Source of the DNA: Caprimulgus europaeus | Taxonomy: Eukaryota; Chordata; Aves; Caprimulgiformes; Caprimulgidae | DNA length: 64,000 bases | Reading direction: 5' to 3' | Assembly: GCA_907165065.1 (NCBI GenBank) | Contig: OU015525.1 | Location: 4,521,537-4,585,536 of the forward strand | Shown here: positions 22,054 to 35,145 of the stretch, in pieces | Layout of the letters: each line of letters begins with the position of its first letter | How positions within the stretch are numbered: position 1 is the stretch's first letter | Notes under the pieces: generated by a model | The model's database searches: none | Seen by the model: the letters and a program-made list of their open reading frames with translations, nothing else | What the model was told of the DNA's origin: nothing | Position numbers and translations under genes: made by a program

Positions 22054-25000
22054 CCTGTCACAGTCCTACTGACACTTAACTGCAAACCTGTTGGTGATTT
22101 TGCTCAGTAACCCTTTTTTTTTTTTTTTTTAATTTTTTTTAAGAACAAAATACTTCTTGGAAAACAATGTGCCACCAGCACATTGGGGGGTTGGCCTGGT
22201 TTTTTGGAGCCTCACAGCCTCCCAGCTCTGTTTTTGCTCCAGGGAAGAAGCAACGGGGCTGGGTGCAATTTTCAGGCTCTCATGGGAACAGGGTCTTAAA
22301 AAATAACCCTAAGACATCCTAGCTAAGCGAGCTCACACCCTCATAGCTGGATGTGGGACTTAATTTTTCTTGCTTCTGACATGCAGAATAACCTTCTCCA
22401 TGCTGGTCCTGCAACCTGGGGTGGGAGAAAATTCGGGTGCAAGTCCAGGCGGTGCTGGCTCCGGCACATGTTCCCAAGCTGGGTGGCTGCCTGAGGCCCC
22501 CTTAATGCGAACAGGGTCAGCAGCTGGGAAATTGCAGAGCAAAGTGCCTCCCTGGTAATTCCCAGCTGCCGTTAAAGCGGCTTTAAAATAAATTCCCTCA
22601 AAGAGCAATTCCAAGTATTTGAGGGTTTGAACTTTTCCGGAGAAGGGTTTGGGAGCTGCCGACTACCACGCTACACCCTGGCACGCCGGGAAAAGGCGCC
22701 GAGGGAATTGCCCTGATTCTCTCAACCTCTAGAAAACACTTTTTCAATGTATATATTCTGTTTATTTAGTAGCTGCGTGTGCAACGCTACAGTCAGAAAT
22801 GGAGCGCTGCTGGAAGCAAAGCTTGCGTTAAACTGGGAAGATGGGTTGCTGAGCAGTGTGTCCTGGGCTGCAGGCAGTGCCAGGCTTGGTGACCCTCACC
22901 ATGGTGTTGTACCTGGCTTCCAGCTCTTCCCCAGGGCTGCAGCCCGTCCGGGCGCCCCTCGCCGCACATTCCTCACCCAGCTCTGCTTGGTAACATGGGC
23001 ACAACAGAAAACAAACTTTGCAGCGAGCTTTGCTCTCCTAGAGCCCCTGAAGCTTGCTTTAAAAAAACAAAACAAAACTTTGGAGCAATGTGGTCTTTTT
23101 TTTTTTTTTTTAATTTTTTTTTCTCATGCTCATGAAAATTCTCATACCAAACCAGTAACCTCTGCTGCCCCCAGTTCATTATTTTTTAAGGTGGCGTTAG
23201 GGGGCATTTAAGGGGAGGCTCATCCAACCCAGCTTCCCAGCCTCTGTGTCCCCTCCTCTCCTGCACCCCATCAGTGCCAAAATAGAGCTTTGTGCTTGCT
23301 TATGTGATGGGCAAAACAACCAGGGATTTTGGTCAATGAGAGAGAAAATTTGTCTCATCCCTACTTCCCCACCCCGAGAGGCTCTGGGTGTCCTTCTGTT
23401 GGTGCTCCCCAGGGTGATGGGGTGATCCATCCTCAAGGGTGCAATCTGCTGGTCATGGGGATGTCCCCATGAGGCTGGGTACCCCAAGATGGGTACAGCC
23501 AAGCCTTTCCTTGCAAGGACAGTGCTGGGCTTCTGCCAAAGTCCCCTCTCCGGGGCCCTGCCACCAGTAGAGCACAGCCAGGCTGGAGGCTGGTGATTTA
23601 ACCCATGATCCAGGTCACCTCCTGCCCCTCTCACTGCCCAGAAGGATGGGGATGCTGAGAGCAGGACCACATCCAGGCAGGGAGGTTGTACTTCTGTGCC
23701 CACATTCAGAGGGTTTGGAGTAAAACCACCCTAGAAACCCCACTTCAGTGGGGGTTTCCTCCCCACACACCCTTTCAGCTGCTCCCAGCTCAGATTGATG
23801 TTGTTCATGGGCTGTCCTTTGCTCTGCCAGCTTCTTAAGTAACTTTCTATCACATATGTAATTTTTGAAATATTCTTTTTCTGTGTGGATGTGGTGGAGC
23901 TGTCTCTTGAGGTGGGGAAAAAGCACATCTTACTTCTTGAGGACAGGTAGAGAAACCTGCAAATTGCACAGGGAGATTTGCCGTGGATGGGACGGCAATG
24001 GGTGCAATCCCAGCCCAAAGTCGCATCCACCAGACCACACACTTAGTTCTCTTGGGTATTTTTCCTCCAAAACTAATTCCTCCAGCCCCTTAGGCTTTTT
24101 TGTTGTTGTTGTTGCTTCTCTCTGAATTCCTTCTAATTTGCAGGCTCGCTGCCAGCATACAATGCACTATAAAAAGGGGACTTTTGTTCTTCAAGCTTCC
24201 CTCCGGTACGCAGCATTTGCACAAATAGCAACACGCTTGACAAGTAGGTCCGATTCCCCCTGCTATTACTGAGATACTCACAGGGTGCTCAGGGAGCAGA
24301 GCCGCTCTCTTAAAAAAGCCAAGTTGAATTTCACAGAGGGCCCTGAGCCCAAATCCCAGCCGGTGTTTTAAGTTCCTGTCAGCTGGAAAAACGGAGCCAT
24401 TGCTTTTTAATTTTTCTCCCTGTGCAGCTTCCCTCTCTCCGAGAGCAAGCGGATGCGGTTGCATCCCTCCGTACCCCACCGGTGCAGGTACAGCCACCGA
24501 GCGGGATGTGAGCTGTGGCAGAAGACCTCTGTCCTGCTGAAGCCAGCCCCAGGTCCACTACCACCACTGATTTTTGGCTGGTCTGGAGGCTGGTCCACCC
24601 TGCTGTTAGAAGCAGCCACAATGCAAACCTCCTGCTGGCTTCCTTCTTAAAACTAATGAGCCGTTTGACCCTGGCGAGTCCTTCGGGAAAGCCGCTGCTG
24701 GAGCCTCGCTGCTCGCATGGATGCAGACTGCTCTCGTTTCCAGCTTAAATTTATTTGTGGATGACTTGTACCCATTTGGCCTTGTTCTTCTTGTACTCGC
24801 TCTGGCTTTTAGCTCAGATGGCTCTTTTCCCTGCTCTGGTATTTATCCTCTGGCAGGCTCTACTGAGTGTCGTGGGTCTGCCAACCTAAATAACCCCGGG
24901 GCTCCTGGTTGAGGATGAAGAGGGCGTAGGGACATCTCGGCTTCCCCATCCCTGCAGTAGAGACAGCCCCAACAACACACATCTGCAGCCCAACCTGTCA

Positions 25001-28000
25001 TTGACAGGAAAATCCACCATGCCCCCTCTAGACATCTTCACCAAGGATGGTCCCAACCTGCAGAAGGACACACCGACCATCCTCCCTGCTGACAGAAGCT
25101 CTCAGATTGGAGGCCATCATCTCTTATCATTAGCACACTCCTGTTTTGCAATGCAAAAGCATTTTGGTGGAGGATGAAGTTTTTTCCTAATGCAGTCTTT
25201 AGTAACATCCTTCCCTCTCTTTTTAGTTGGCAACCTTGCGTAGTGGCATGACTGCCCGCGCCCTCAGCCGTGCTAATCTCGTGCTAATCTCAGCCCTGGT
25301 CTTCTGAAGCAGAAGTTTCCTGTGCATGGCTGTGCCAGGCGCTTTGCTCAAAGGCTGAAGTGGATTTACAACATTTAAGTTCATCAGAGCAAAATATACA
25401 CGACTCCTTACCACTGGTCTCTCTTTGGGTGTGTTGGACCATCTAGGTTGCAATATGGTTTGATTGAAACCCTACCAAGGGGGCTTGAGGCTTTGTGCAT
25501 GAGACCTTGCAAAACTCTACGCTCAGGGTGATGGCTGGGAGCCTGCTTGGTTAAAGGAGGAGCTGCAAGGTGTTTGTTTCCCCCCAGGGGTGGTAATTTC
25601 TCACCTTGGGATCTCATTTCCCCCACCCATTCTTTTCCCTGCCACATTCAGCATCTTTGCTGCCCGTGTTTTTGCACATGGATGCCTTTTTGCACTTTCT
25701 ATAGGAGCTCTGTGCTTATTCCTGGTGATCTTGAGACGCTGGTTTGCTCATCCTGATTTGGACCCCTGCCTTCTCCTTGGCAGTTGGAGTTCAGCTGGTG
25801 CCTTTGTTGGAAAGAAAGATGCTCTGGGTGCCATCACTTACCAGCTCCTTACTTTCTCCAAGTTTTCCTTTAGTTAGGAACCTATTTTTGGTTTGGTTTG
25901 GTTTTTTCATCCTTCCTGATCTCAACTGCATCAGCATGTGTCCATTTGAGGCAGGATTTTCTATTCCCCTGCAGTGTCCTTCTGTCATGCCACGCCCTCA
26001 ATAAACCATGTAGAAATTGGCATCATCGAGGAGGAGCTGGGCTCTGCAGCTATTAGCAGGATTATTCTCATCTCTCACGGTTTCCAGCTCGGCTGGTGTA
26101 ACACAATTTCCTGCTGTCAGGGAGAGCGATGCTAATCCAGCACTGAGGATCGGTGGCAAATTCCTGCGAGGAAACCAGCAGACCCCATCGCATCTATCCA
26201 CGTTAAGTGATTTTTGACCCCGAGCTCCCCTTCTCCAGGCCCTGGTTGTTAAGTACATCATGTCAGACATTAACTTTCCAATCTCAGATCTTTTCCAGAC
26301 AGCTCATGAGCTCCTTCACAGCTGCAGCTGCAGCACAGGAGTGTTACTTGGTGGTGGTGTCGCTGATTTTGCTTTTTGCATCGTGTTTTCTCGCCGCATA
26401 AATCAGCATCTGTGGGTTCCAGCACTCATGGTGGGTGCAGCTGGGTATTTTCTCCCTGCAGTCGATCTTCTTCGTTCCTCTCTCCCCATTTATTTGATTT
26501 CTTGCTGCATTTAAAGCCAGGGTTGATCAGTGTGTGTTTTACAACCTTCTGCTCCTGTTATTAATTTCGTAGAAAAGAAGGGGAAGGAACCACAAGCAAT
26601 AATGAGCCCAAGGTTTGAGGACTGTCTGTATATTTGTCAAAGCTAGAAATGCAGTGGCTGAAGAAGACAAGAGGAAATCCTCAGTGCAAATGTACCTCAA
26701 TTAAATTCAGGTTGCCGTGAGTCAAAACTCAAAGGGGGCATAGCTGTAGCAGCTGGAGGTGGGATTTCTTCCTGCTGTAGTTTTACATGGAGGTGTTATC
26801 ACTACCATTGTTGCAAGAAACATCTTAGTTTTGCCTTTTGCACCTCATTCTTGCATGCCCCAGGCTGACTTTCCTGTACCATGCCTGGCTGGTGCTCAGG
26901 GAGCAGTGGTGCCCATCTTGATGGCATCTTGGCAGCCCTTTCTTTTGGGTGGTGGCTGGTGGCAAGTGTGTGGCTGTAAACCAGTCCCAGGAGTGCAAAC
27001 ACTGTTGAGAAGGCTGAGGCTGACCATTAGCTGCTGGGGAAGGGTGGGTGAAGAGCAGCAGAGTGGCTCAGACAGACACCACCCAAAAAAACCCAAAAAT
27101 AGGTGTCTGTACCCATAAAGAGTGTTGAGGACCACTTGTCCCTTGAAGCAGCAGTTAGCAGATGAAAGGGAATGTCTTTGACCAGGTATTTTGGAGCATC
27201 TGTTTTGAATTTTATGGTGTGTTTGGGGAAGCAGGGAAGGCTGCTCGCTGGGTCGATGGCTGAGCAAGGTAGAGGGTGTCCTGCAGGGGGTACGGCTGGT
27301 TGCTTACAAAATGCATTTTGCCACCAGGAACGATTTCCACATCTCTCCTCCTTTTTGGACTGTGTTGTCAATAACTTTCTAAAGCACTAATTCTGAACAT
27401 GGGCCGGATTTCAGGTCATGGGAGGGCAAGGGACCGTCTGTGCACAAAGCAGCAAGCGAGGGGTTGTGCCCGTGGTTTTCTCTTTCCGTTTTGCCCCTCC
27501 TCACTACAGAGGAGGCATTGGCATGTAATTACCACCAGCTTTAATCCAGCCAGACCAACTGTCTTTCTGGCAAGCGCAAATACAATAGGAGCCAAAGGTT
27601 ATTGCACACCCTAAATAAAACCATTACAGTCCCAGGGCCTCACCCAAGCCCAGTCTGCAAAACATCCAGGACCGGCTTGGTTCAGTTTTCCTGAGCCCAA
27701 AAGACTTGGTTTGATGGCAATGACCCATAACTTTTTTTTTTTCCTCTTAGTTTCCTCCTGCAAAGCCACCTGCACACTTGTGGCCACCACAGCACCTGCC
27801 AGGAGCAGCACATCTGGCTGGCATTAGCAAGCCCGCCGTGGGATGTGCTTGTTTCAGGGTTTTCTTGCTAAAACTATTAATGTCTTTAATTGAAACCAGA
27901 GGTGGGTGAAGGCACGTCACACGGACACACACCGCTGGCAGGCATGCACAGCTCAGCCCGGCGCGTGGCTGTGACTGGTGTCCTCGTGAGCTGCTGCCAG

Positions 28001-30083
28001 ATGCAATCTGATGTCCTGCCCAATGGTGGGATGGACAGAGATGTCAGGCACCAGGGAAGGTCCCTCTTGTTGGGCCTGGAGGAGATACCCAGGGGCCAGT
28101 GCATCTCACTGGGCTTTTCTTCTAGCTACTGCTCTGAACTGGAGGATTTAACTTTCTATCCCTGAGCAAATACAGCTCAAAGTGATGCAAATTCACGACC
28201 TCACCCAAATCTCAAGAAGAGGCAAATATTGCCTCACTCTGAGAGTGCTGTATCCTTTGCTCCAGTCTGAGAAGCTCTGCCTGAGTCCACTCTGCTGCAG
28301 GGACAAGCCAGGCCAGGGAGGAGGTATGTGGTGGAAAAGGTTTTTTCCTCACCACCCAGTTTAATTATCCATGTCTCGGCATTTGCAGTGTGGTGGACAT
28401 TGGTCCTGCCCCCGTGCGAGGCTGCTCTGTCCACTGACATCCCCACAGAGCTGCCAGGGAGGAGGAATTGAGTTTCACAACCCGTCTTTCCAGGCTCCCA
28501 CAAGATTACTGGAGAGAGAGGAATGTGCTGGAGAAAATATCCCAACTGCTGTTAAAAGGCAGAGCTTTCTCTGTCCCTTTCTGGGACAGCTGTTCCTCCA
28601 CCACAGCAGAGGTCCTGCTGGTAGCACCCGCTGGAGCCAGCCCTGTGTCACCCCCCTGTGTCACCCTGGGGTGTCTTTGCCCTCCTGGTCTCCCCTTCAT
28701 GTTCAAATAATTGCAGTGGTGATAAGCAGGTTCTTTTATGAAGAAACTTTTTGCTTTTCCCTCACGGTGCTCCTGGGACAGAGCTCAGTCACTTTATATC
28801 TGGACAATAAATCTCCAGGCTCTCCAGGACACACCCTCCAAGCAGGAGAGTCATGCTCTTAAATAATGGGCCTGCCAGATGCTTGTTCTGTCTGGGTGAA
28901 GAGCACGCAGTTACAGCATCTGTAAATCATCTTCCAGGAGAGCCCAGGCAGTGCAAGGAGTCTCGGTCGAATCCCTGTTGGCCAACCCTTTTGAATCACA
29001 GTGAAGGTTTCTGGGCTACCCAGAGCGGAAACATCTGAGAGATGTGGCAGCCCACGGTCCTGATGTGAAAGATGCATCCCACATGGGGAAATCTTCCTTC
29101 CTAGTCCTTCTGCTTCTGAAAGGTGTGAAATCCTTGCCAGGTAAAGGCTAAGACAGTCCATTGTCTTGACCCCACTCTTTGCTTCAAAATGCAAGGAGCA
29201 TCCAATGATGAGATGTGGTCTTTAGTAGTAGAGGGCACTTGGGAAGCTTGAACTAGTTTGGTGTTGGGTCATCTCCTGAGTGATGGGATGTGGAAAAGGC
29301 TGAAAGTGAGGATGGCTTTCTCTCATGTGCTTTCTCTGTTGAGTCTTTTTTTGGGGTTCCATGACCCCAGTCCACATGTTTTGCCTCTGGCAAGAAGAAT
29401 TCCTACAAGTTCTCCGCAGAAGATCTCCTTTCATCTGGGATTGAGGGCTGGGTCATTGCACTAGCCCTGGTTTTTCTCTTAGGCTAGTTACAAGCCTTTT
29501 GGACTCTCTCAGGCAGCTTTGGCAGGTGTTCTGCTCTTCTGTCTCCAGCACTGGGGAACCCCAGCCACAACCATAAAGTCTTTCCCCAGCTATTAGAAAG
29601 CGGTTACACTCTTTGCATGTCTTTTCTCTGCCAGGAGGTAATAAATGGATGGATCCTACACAAATAAACTTCTCAAGGGCTAAGAGTCAAAATATCCTTG
29701 GGCTTGTTTGGTGGAAAAAGGTTAACCAGTGTGAAGTCTGTGAATTGCTACTGACCTGACTTTGTTGACAAAATACAGCGTTATTAATTGGATTTGCAGG
29801 CAGACCGCCTGGGGATATTTAGAAGTAGCTTGTCTATCACAAGGGCTGAGATCTCCCTGGGAGAAGAGCTGCCTCTTCAGAGATGCACCTAGGGTTTTGG
29901 CCATGGCTCTGGTTTGGAGTTTTGTTGCTGAGGATGAGGTGTGTTGGGGGGGTCTCAGTTTCCCACAGTGGTCACAGAAGTGTGAGGATTCACTGAGCGG
30001 AGCTGTGGCAGAGAAGGACAGGAGCAGCCCACCAAGAAGTCAGGCTCCAGGTGACACCTTTAGGGCAAGTGGAAACAATCTCT
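22054..30083. other. intron 1, CR1-free block
   Basis: About 8 kb of largely unique sequence with no CR1 copy. It includes T runs near 22110-22140 and 23097-23120, CpG-containing patches near 22630-22710 and 24430-24720, a direct repeat of GTGCTAATCTC near 25273, and paired GGATTA/TAATCC sites near 26058-26135. No coding exon recognised. Candidate regulatory sequence only. Confidence 0.35.
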
Positions 30084-30175
30084 GTTGATCTAATTGAAGA
30101 TGTCCCTGCTCATTGCAGGAGAGTTGGACTAGATGACCTTTAAAGGTCCCTTCCAACCCAAATCATTCTGTGATG
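30084..30175 (+). mobile_element. CR1 LINE fragment (extreme 3' end)
   Basis: About 90 bp of sense CR1: GATGTCCCTGCTCATTGCAG, GTTGGACTAGATGACC, CCCTTCCAACCCAAATCATT and a tail unit. A very short 5'-truncated insertion. Confidence 0.88.
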
Positions 30176-33100
30176 ACTATGATGAGTCTCCTGGCTCCCT
30201 GAATTCAGGTTTCTGCTCTCAAGCAGAATCCTACCTGTAGCACCATTGCCTGGGCAGGAGCAACAGCTTAATGATGAAGGTGAAGTTCAGGAGTGTGACC
30301 TGTGCTGCTCCCAGTGTGGTCCTAAATCTCCCAGCAGCTGCTGACCGCTGCCTTGGTGTAGGAGATGCTCACTGTCACCCTGCAGTTCCCCTGTCCCAGT
30401 GGCTTATTTTAGACTATGGCAGAGCAGTGGTTGGTCCATGACCCTGGATGCCATCGCAGAATTTCATCTGGAGAAGAGTTGCCATCGTGGCAGCCATGCC
30501 TGGCAAGCTCCAGAGCTGGCTTCTCCTATCATGGCTAGCAAGTTTGTTCACAGGCTCTCACGGCAGCGCGTGACGAACAGCTTGCTTCTCTCATCCTGGA
30601 AGTGAGCAGAAAACCAGCGCTGGCACCAGCCCAAGACAGAAGCTATGGGAATCCTCCTCGACAGCATGACAGCAAACGCTCATCTTGAGCAGGGCTGGTG
30701 CTGGGAGGCTATCACCCAACAAAAGCCCATGGTGAAACCCATCGTGTTGCAGGAAGAGCTTGCCTTGGGCTGCGAGATTTCCTGCACCTGTGTGATTTCA
30801 GTGCGCTGGAAAGCACCTTTGGTGCGTGCCAGGGTGGTGGAAATTGGGCTGCCAGCAAACAAACATGCCAGTGCATGTCCTGCTGTGCTTTGAGGAGGTG
30901 GGGAGCACATAGTGGAGGTGGGCAAAGGGGCTGTGCCCTCTCCCCAGTTTCTCTAGAAAGCTGACAAACGCCTCCAAGGTAAGGTCAGCCACACTTAGGT
31001 GGAGCCTTGTACAGGTGAAAGGTGCTCCTCAAGGGCGTCCCTGTAGCCCCACAGCTGAAGACCCCCCTCTCTTGGGGTGCTCAGCCTTGCCTAAGTCAAG
31101 TTGTGCCCTGCAAATATGACTTGGGAGAGCCAAGGGGAGCAAGATCCATGCGCCTGTTCCTCTTGTGCAGCCTCTGGGCATGGTCTTGCCCGGGGTGAAG
31201 TGGCCACAGGGGTGGAGCAGTCCCATCAGGCAGGAGTAAGTGGCCACAGGGGTGGAGCAGTCCCATCAGGCAGGAGTTCGGAGCGGCTTGACCGTTCTCT
31301 GCAGAGCAACCATGGCAAGCAGCCCACGTTTCACAAGTGGGGTTTTCCCATCAGGCTCTCCAGCTGCTATAAATAACAGGAAATGTTTTGTCGTTTTCTG
31401 CTCCAGAGAAGGTCAGTGGCTGGATTCTGTGGTCTTCAGAGCTTTAATGAGGTTGGGGATTTATGTAGTATACCCAGAAGTCCCCTGGGGCAGCCTGCCT
31501 GGGGCCATTTGGTTCCTTGGATGGAGAAGTCTTGAATGCCAGCCTTTGACTTAGCCACCCTTTATGAGATGTCAGGTCCTGATAAATCCTTCATATGCTC
31601 TTCATCTGCGAGGCCAGATGTTGACTGTTGGATTACTGCAGAACCCACTCACATGAGGTGTGAACTATCCTCTATCTGCAGTAGGAAAACCTACCATGGA
31701 TCCCAGAACGGACACAGGGACGCCAGCCAATAGTCTCATGAGCTTGGTGGGAGCTCATCTTGCAGCTTCCCTGACTCGTCAGCACTTGGTGTTCTGCTCA
31801 TGGTGGGCAAATTCCTAAAATTTTCTTTTTGTTTCCTCCATCAAGGAAGGCTGGTCCTTTCTGAATCTCCCCTGGGACTGATGGACCAGCTGTTTGCCTT
31901 CTGGGTGGTGGTCTCTGATGACCAGACTACTGCATTTACAGTGTATTCCTGCCACAGGGGAACAAAGAGTCCCCAACAAATGGCAGAAGACTTTAAGCAG
32001 CCCTCAGTGCAAAGTGATTTTCTAGCTTTTACTCAAATCGGTGTATTCACCTTGCAATATCCCCCCCAAACCAATACTTGATGTCAAGCTTGAGGTGAAA
32101 CTACCCATGCAGTGCTCCACCATCTCTTATTGGAGTGTTCTCCTTGTGCCTGTCTCCTGCAGCTGGTAGCTGTCTACCAAAGCTTGGGTTCTTCAAGGTT
32201 GCTGTCCTTCATCCTCATGGCTATAGGACTTTGGCTAACAACATGGTGCCAAGGGGTGGCTGGAAAGGTCTTAAGGTCTAAGAATGATCTCAATAGAAAC
32301 AGATCAAAATAACCTATTTCCAGTGCAACTGATGTGTGCACACCAAGGCTGGGAGTTACCCTGCACCGTACCTCTTCAATTAGGGAAGTGATTGCCCCAT
32401 GCTCTTGCCATAGTTAGTATAAGGGATGGGGAGATACCTCCAGAAGCTGGCGTGCTCCACAGACATGGCAACTGCCCTTTCTCTCTCTGTTAATTAGAGA
32501 GGGAACAAAGTGCAAAGCCTGAAGGGTGCTTGTCTGGGTCTAGCTGGCGTGGAAGAAAGTCACGCGTGCCTTCTCAACAATGAGTCTCCATTGGGGTCAT
32601 ATTATTTCCCTTTGAGCATCCCCAGCTCCTCTCCTCATGGTTTACCTGGCTTGTGCTTGCAGCAGGCTGGAAACCCAACGAATCAAGCAGGAAGATCCAG
32701 CCCCAGGAGTTCACTCAGACATCTCGGCAGCTTTCCTGGGTCATGGAGAGCCACAAGCATCAGATCTTTGCCGCCTGTCATCCCAGCAGCCACGCAGGGA
32801 GGAGACAGAGCTGCTGTCTGCCGCCTCTCCCATTTCCCCAGCAGATGCAGGAATGCTTTGATGTCCACTCCCCTGGCCCCAAGCACCCAGCACCAGGATT
32901 AACCACCAGTCAGACCCCTCCACCACCTCCAAATAAATCTCTTAAACTCAGGCAAGCCCCGCTCAGAGGGGTCCCAACATTCCCCTCTTGCAGAATAAGG
33001 GTTAAAAATAATTTCTCCCCTTGCACCTGCCCCTCCAAAGCCAAGAGTGTGTTTTATTTTTACAGCCCAAATTTCCTGGTGGTTGGCTCCTCTCCTGGGC

Positions 33101-35087
33101 CATGGAGGACAGGGGCAAATAGAAAAATGACCCTTCTCAATGGTGCAAAGAAGGTAGGCAGTGTGGAAAGTGAAATCCTTCCCATCCTAACCTCTCCTTC
33201 CTATAACCTTATACTCCTAAAGCAAGGCAAAAATGCAGCTCCAGGGATGGTCCTTAGGAAAAATACCATCTTTTCATCCTTTTTGCATTTTTTTAGACAC
33301 TCCTTCAAGGGACAGGAGGGCTACAAAAAAGGAAAATGGAATTTTGTGTTTGTGAGAGTGTTATATCTGTGTCTAGGGGGTTTTTTGGGTCTAAGTTAGC
33401 GGATCTCCAAAGCAGTGAAGGAAGCCTGGCTCAGCCCTGATTAAATGGTTTCAGTGAGGCTGAATTCTTTTTTGTAATAGCCTGTGTGTTTACATTTCAT
33501 AAGCTTATTTTAAAACGTGTTTGTATGCAAGAGCAGGCTTATTTCTAAGGCAGAACAGCCTGCTTTGTCCTTACCTGACTCAAGTGTCAAGGAAGCAGGT
33601 TTTTTGGGGTTTTTTTTACATTTTTACAAGTGCAGTTTAAAATAAAGTAGTGGTTTGCTGCACGCCAGTGAATCTACCCCAGAGGAGGTCAGGGCAAGGT
33701 CCTGCTTTCCGACTGTAAAAAGCTATTTTGTTTGTTTACAGAGCTTCCTCTTGCCAGCTGTCATTTTAGGTTAATGACAGCTATAGGTAAAAAAAAAACC
33801 TCCTTTCTATCCCCCAGAGTCCTGGCAAGCCTGCAGTGCCAAAATCCCAAACTAACCAGGCTTCCCAGTGAACAGTGTTTGGGAACTTTCCATCAGTAAA
33901 GCAGGATTTGCTGGGTGACCCTTTCAGCTCAGGTCTTGGCAAGGTTTCTGGCTTCAAGTCCCCCAGGGAAATATATTAGAAAGCCTTTTTGGGGGATCTT
34001 GGCATTTTCTGCTTCCCCCAGGAGAAGGGTTTTATTCTTTATTCTTGGTTTTCACCTTATGAACTGGCAACGCAGCAGTCTGGCAGCAGGAAAGTGAGGA
34101 GCACCTTATGGTGGTCCTGAAAGGCTGCAGGTCAGTGTTGAACTGTGATGAGATGTTATGTATGGACCTTAACAGCAGGACAGGGAGGATTAGGAGAGCC
34201 CCAAGTATCTGGTAATTACAGGAAAGCAAAGTGAAGCTTTGACTGTGGGACATACATTTCATCTTACACAAGGGACAAAAAGCCCATACATGTTTTTATG
34301 CCTAGGTTCAGAGATATTTTTCTGCTTCTGGCAAGCTTCCATGAAGCACATGGGTCTGGTGGGTATGGGCATGAAGACTTAGGAGGTAGGGAGGTGAGCA
34401 GGTGCCACTTATACCCAGGAAAGAGCTGAAGCAGATGTGGTGTGAGGAGCAGTTTTCCATCCAGCAGGGCTATAAACCAAAGCCCTGACCACTGGCGGTT
34501 ATTTAAAGACTCCCACGGCGCTTCCTGCGATGGGAAGATGCTTGGCCTACGTTCAGGATGGGCGACTGCTCTTTGCAAAACCAAATAAACAGCAGCCACT
34601 TGAACTTTCCACCTTGTAGGCTTGGCCAGATGCCTCATCCCTTGGCCATGACCACACACCGCACCTTGGACAGGTTTTACAGATGAGCCTCTTTGGAGGA
34701 TTTGGGGTGATGACCACATTTTGGGGTTGAGGGGTGCTTTTCCCATCACATGAGGGACCCCAAGGAAAGAGTTTGATGCTGCTTGGAGCTGAGAGGTGGC
34801 ATCTGGGAAGGGAGGTCTGTCTCTCCAGGATGGGCTGGGATGCCCTATATGTGGATCTGTGTCCTTTGGTGACCTCAGGCAGAGCAAAGAGAGAGGAAAT
34901 TATATCCTTTAACGCTAGACATGTACTTGAGATGCTAAATTTCCTGAGAGGAGCACAATCCAAGTAGCCAGGACCAGGAACCTCATACATCCATCAAGGC
35001 ATGTCAAGGATGCGTGACTGTGGTGACCATCTCATTTGCAGGGTGTTCAAGAAGGTGCCAAGGCATAATGGTGAGATGCCTATGGTG
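30176..35087. other. intron 1 unique sequence
   Basis: No gene recognised. Includes an exact 40-bp tandem duplication at 31199-31277. A + frame at 32653-33399 is open for 248 codons and a minus frame at 34264-34887 for 207; neither shows a known domain or exon signals. Confidence 0.4.
31199..31277. repeat. 40-bp tandem duplication
   Basis: Two adjacent, essentially identical copies of a 40-bp unit beginning AGTGGCCACAGGGGTGGAGC. High identity indicates a recent slippage or replication event. Confidence 0.95.
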
Positions 35088-35145
35088 ATGCTTCATCGTT
35101 TGAGGAGATTGGAGGTGATCCCTTCCAACCTCAACCCTTCTGTGA
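35088..35145 (+). mobile_element. degraded CR1 3' end
   Basis: GGAGGTGATCCCTTCCAACC then CTCAACCCTTCTGTGA resembles the last 50 bp of a sense CR1 copy. Too short to be certain. Confidence 0.5.

Noticed and set aside
23680-24180. Possible exons around the AG/GT pairs here
   Set aside because: No conserved frame and no consistent donor-acceptor pair.
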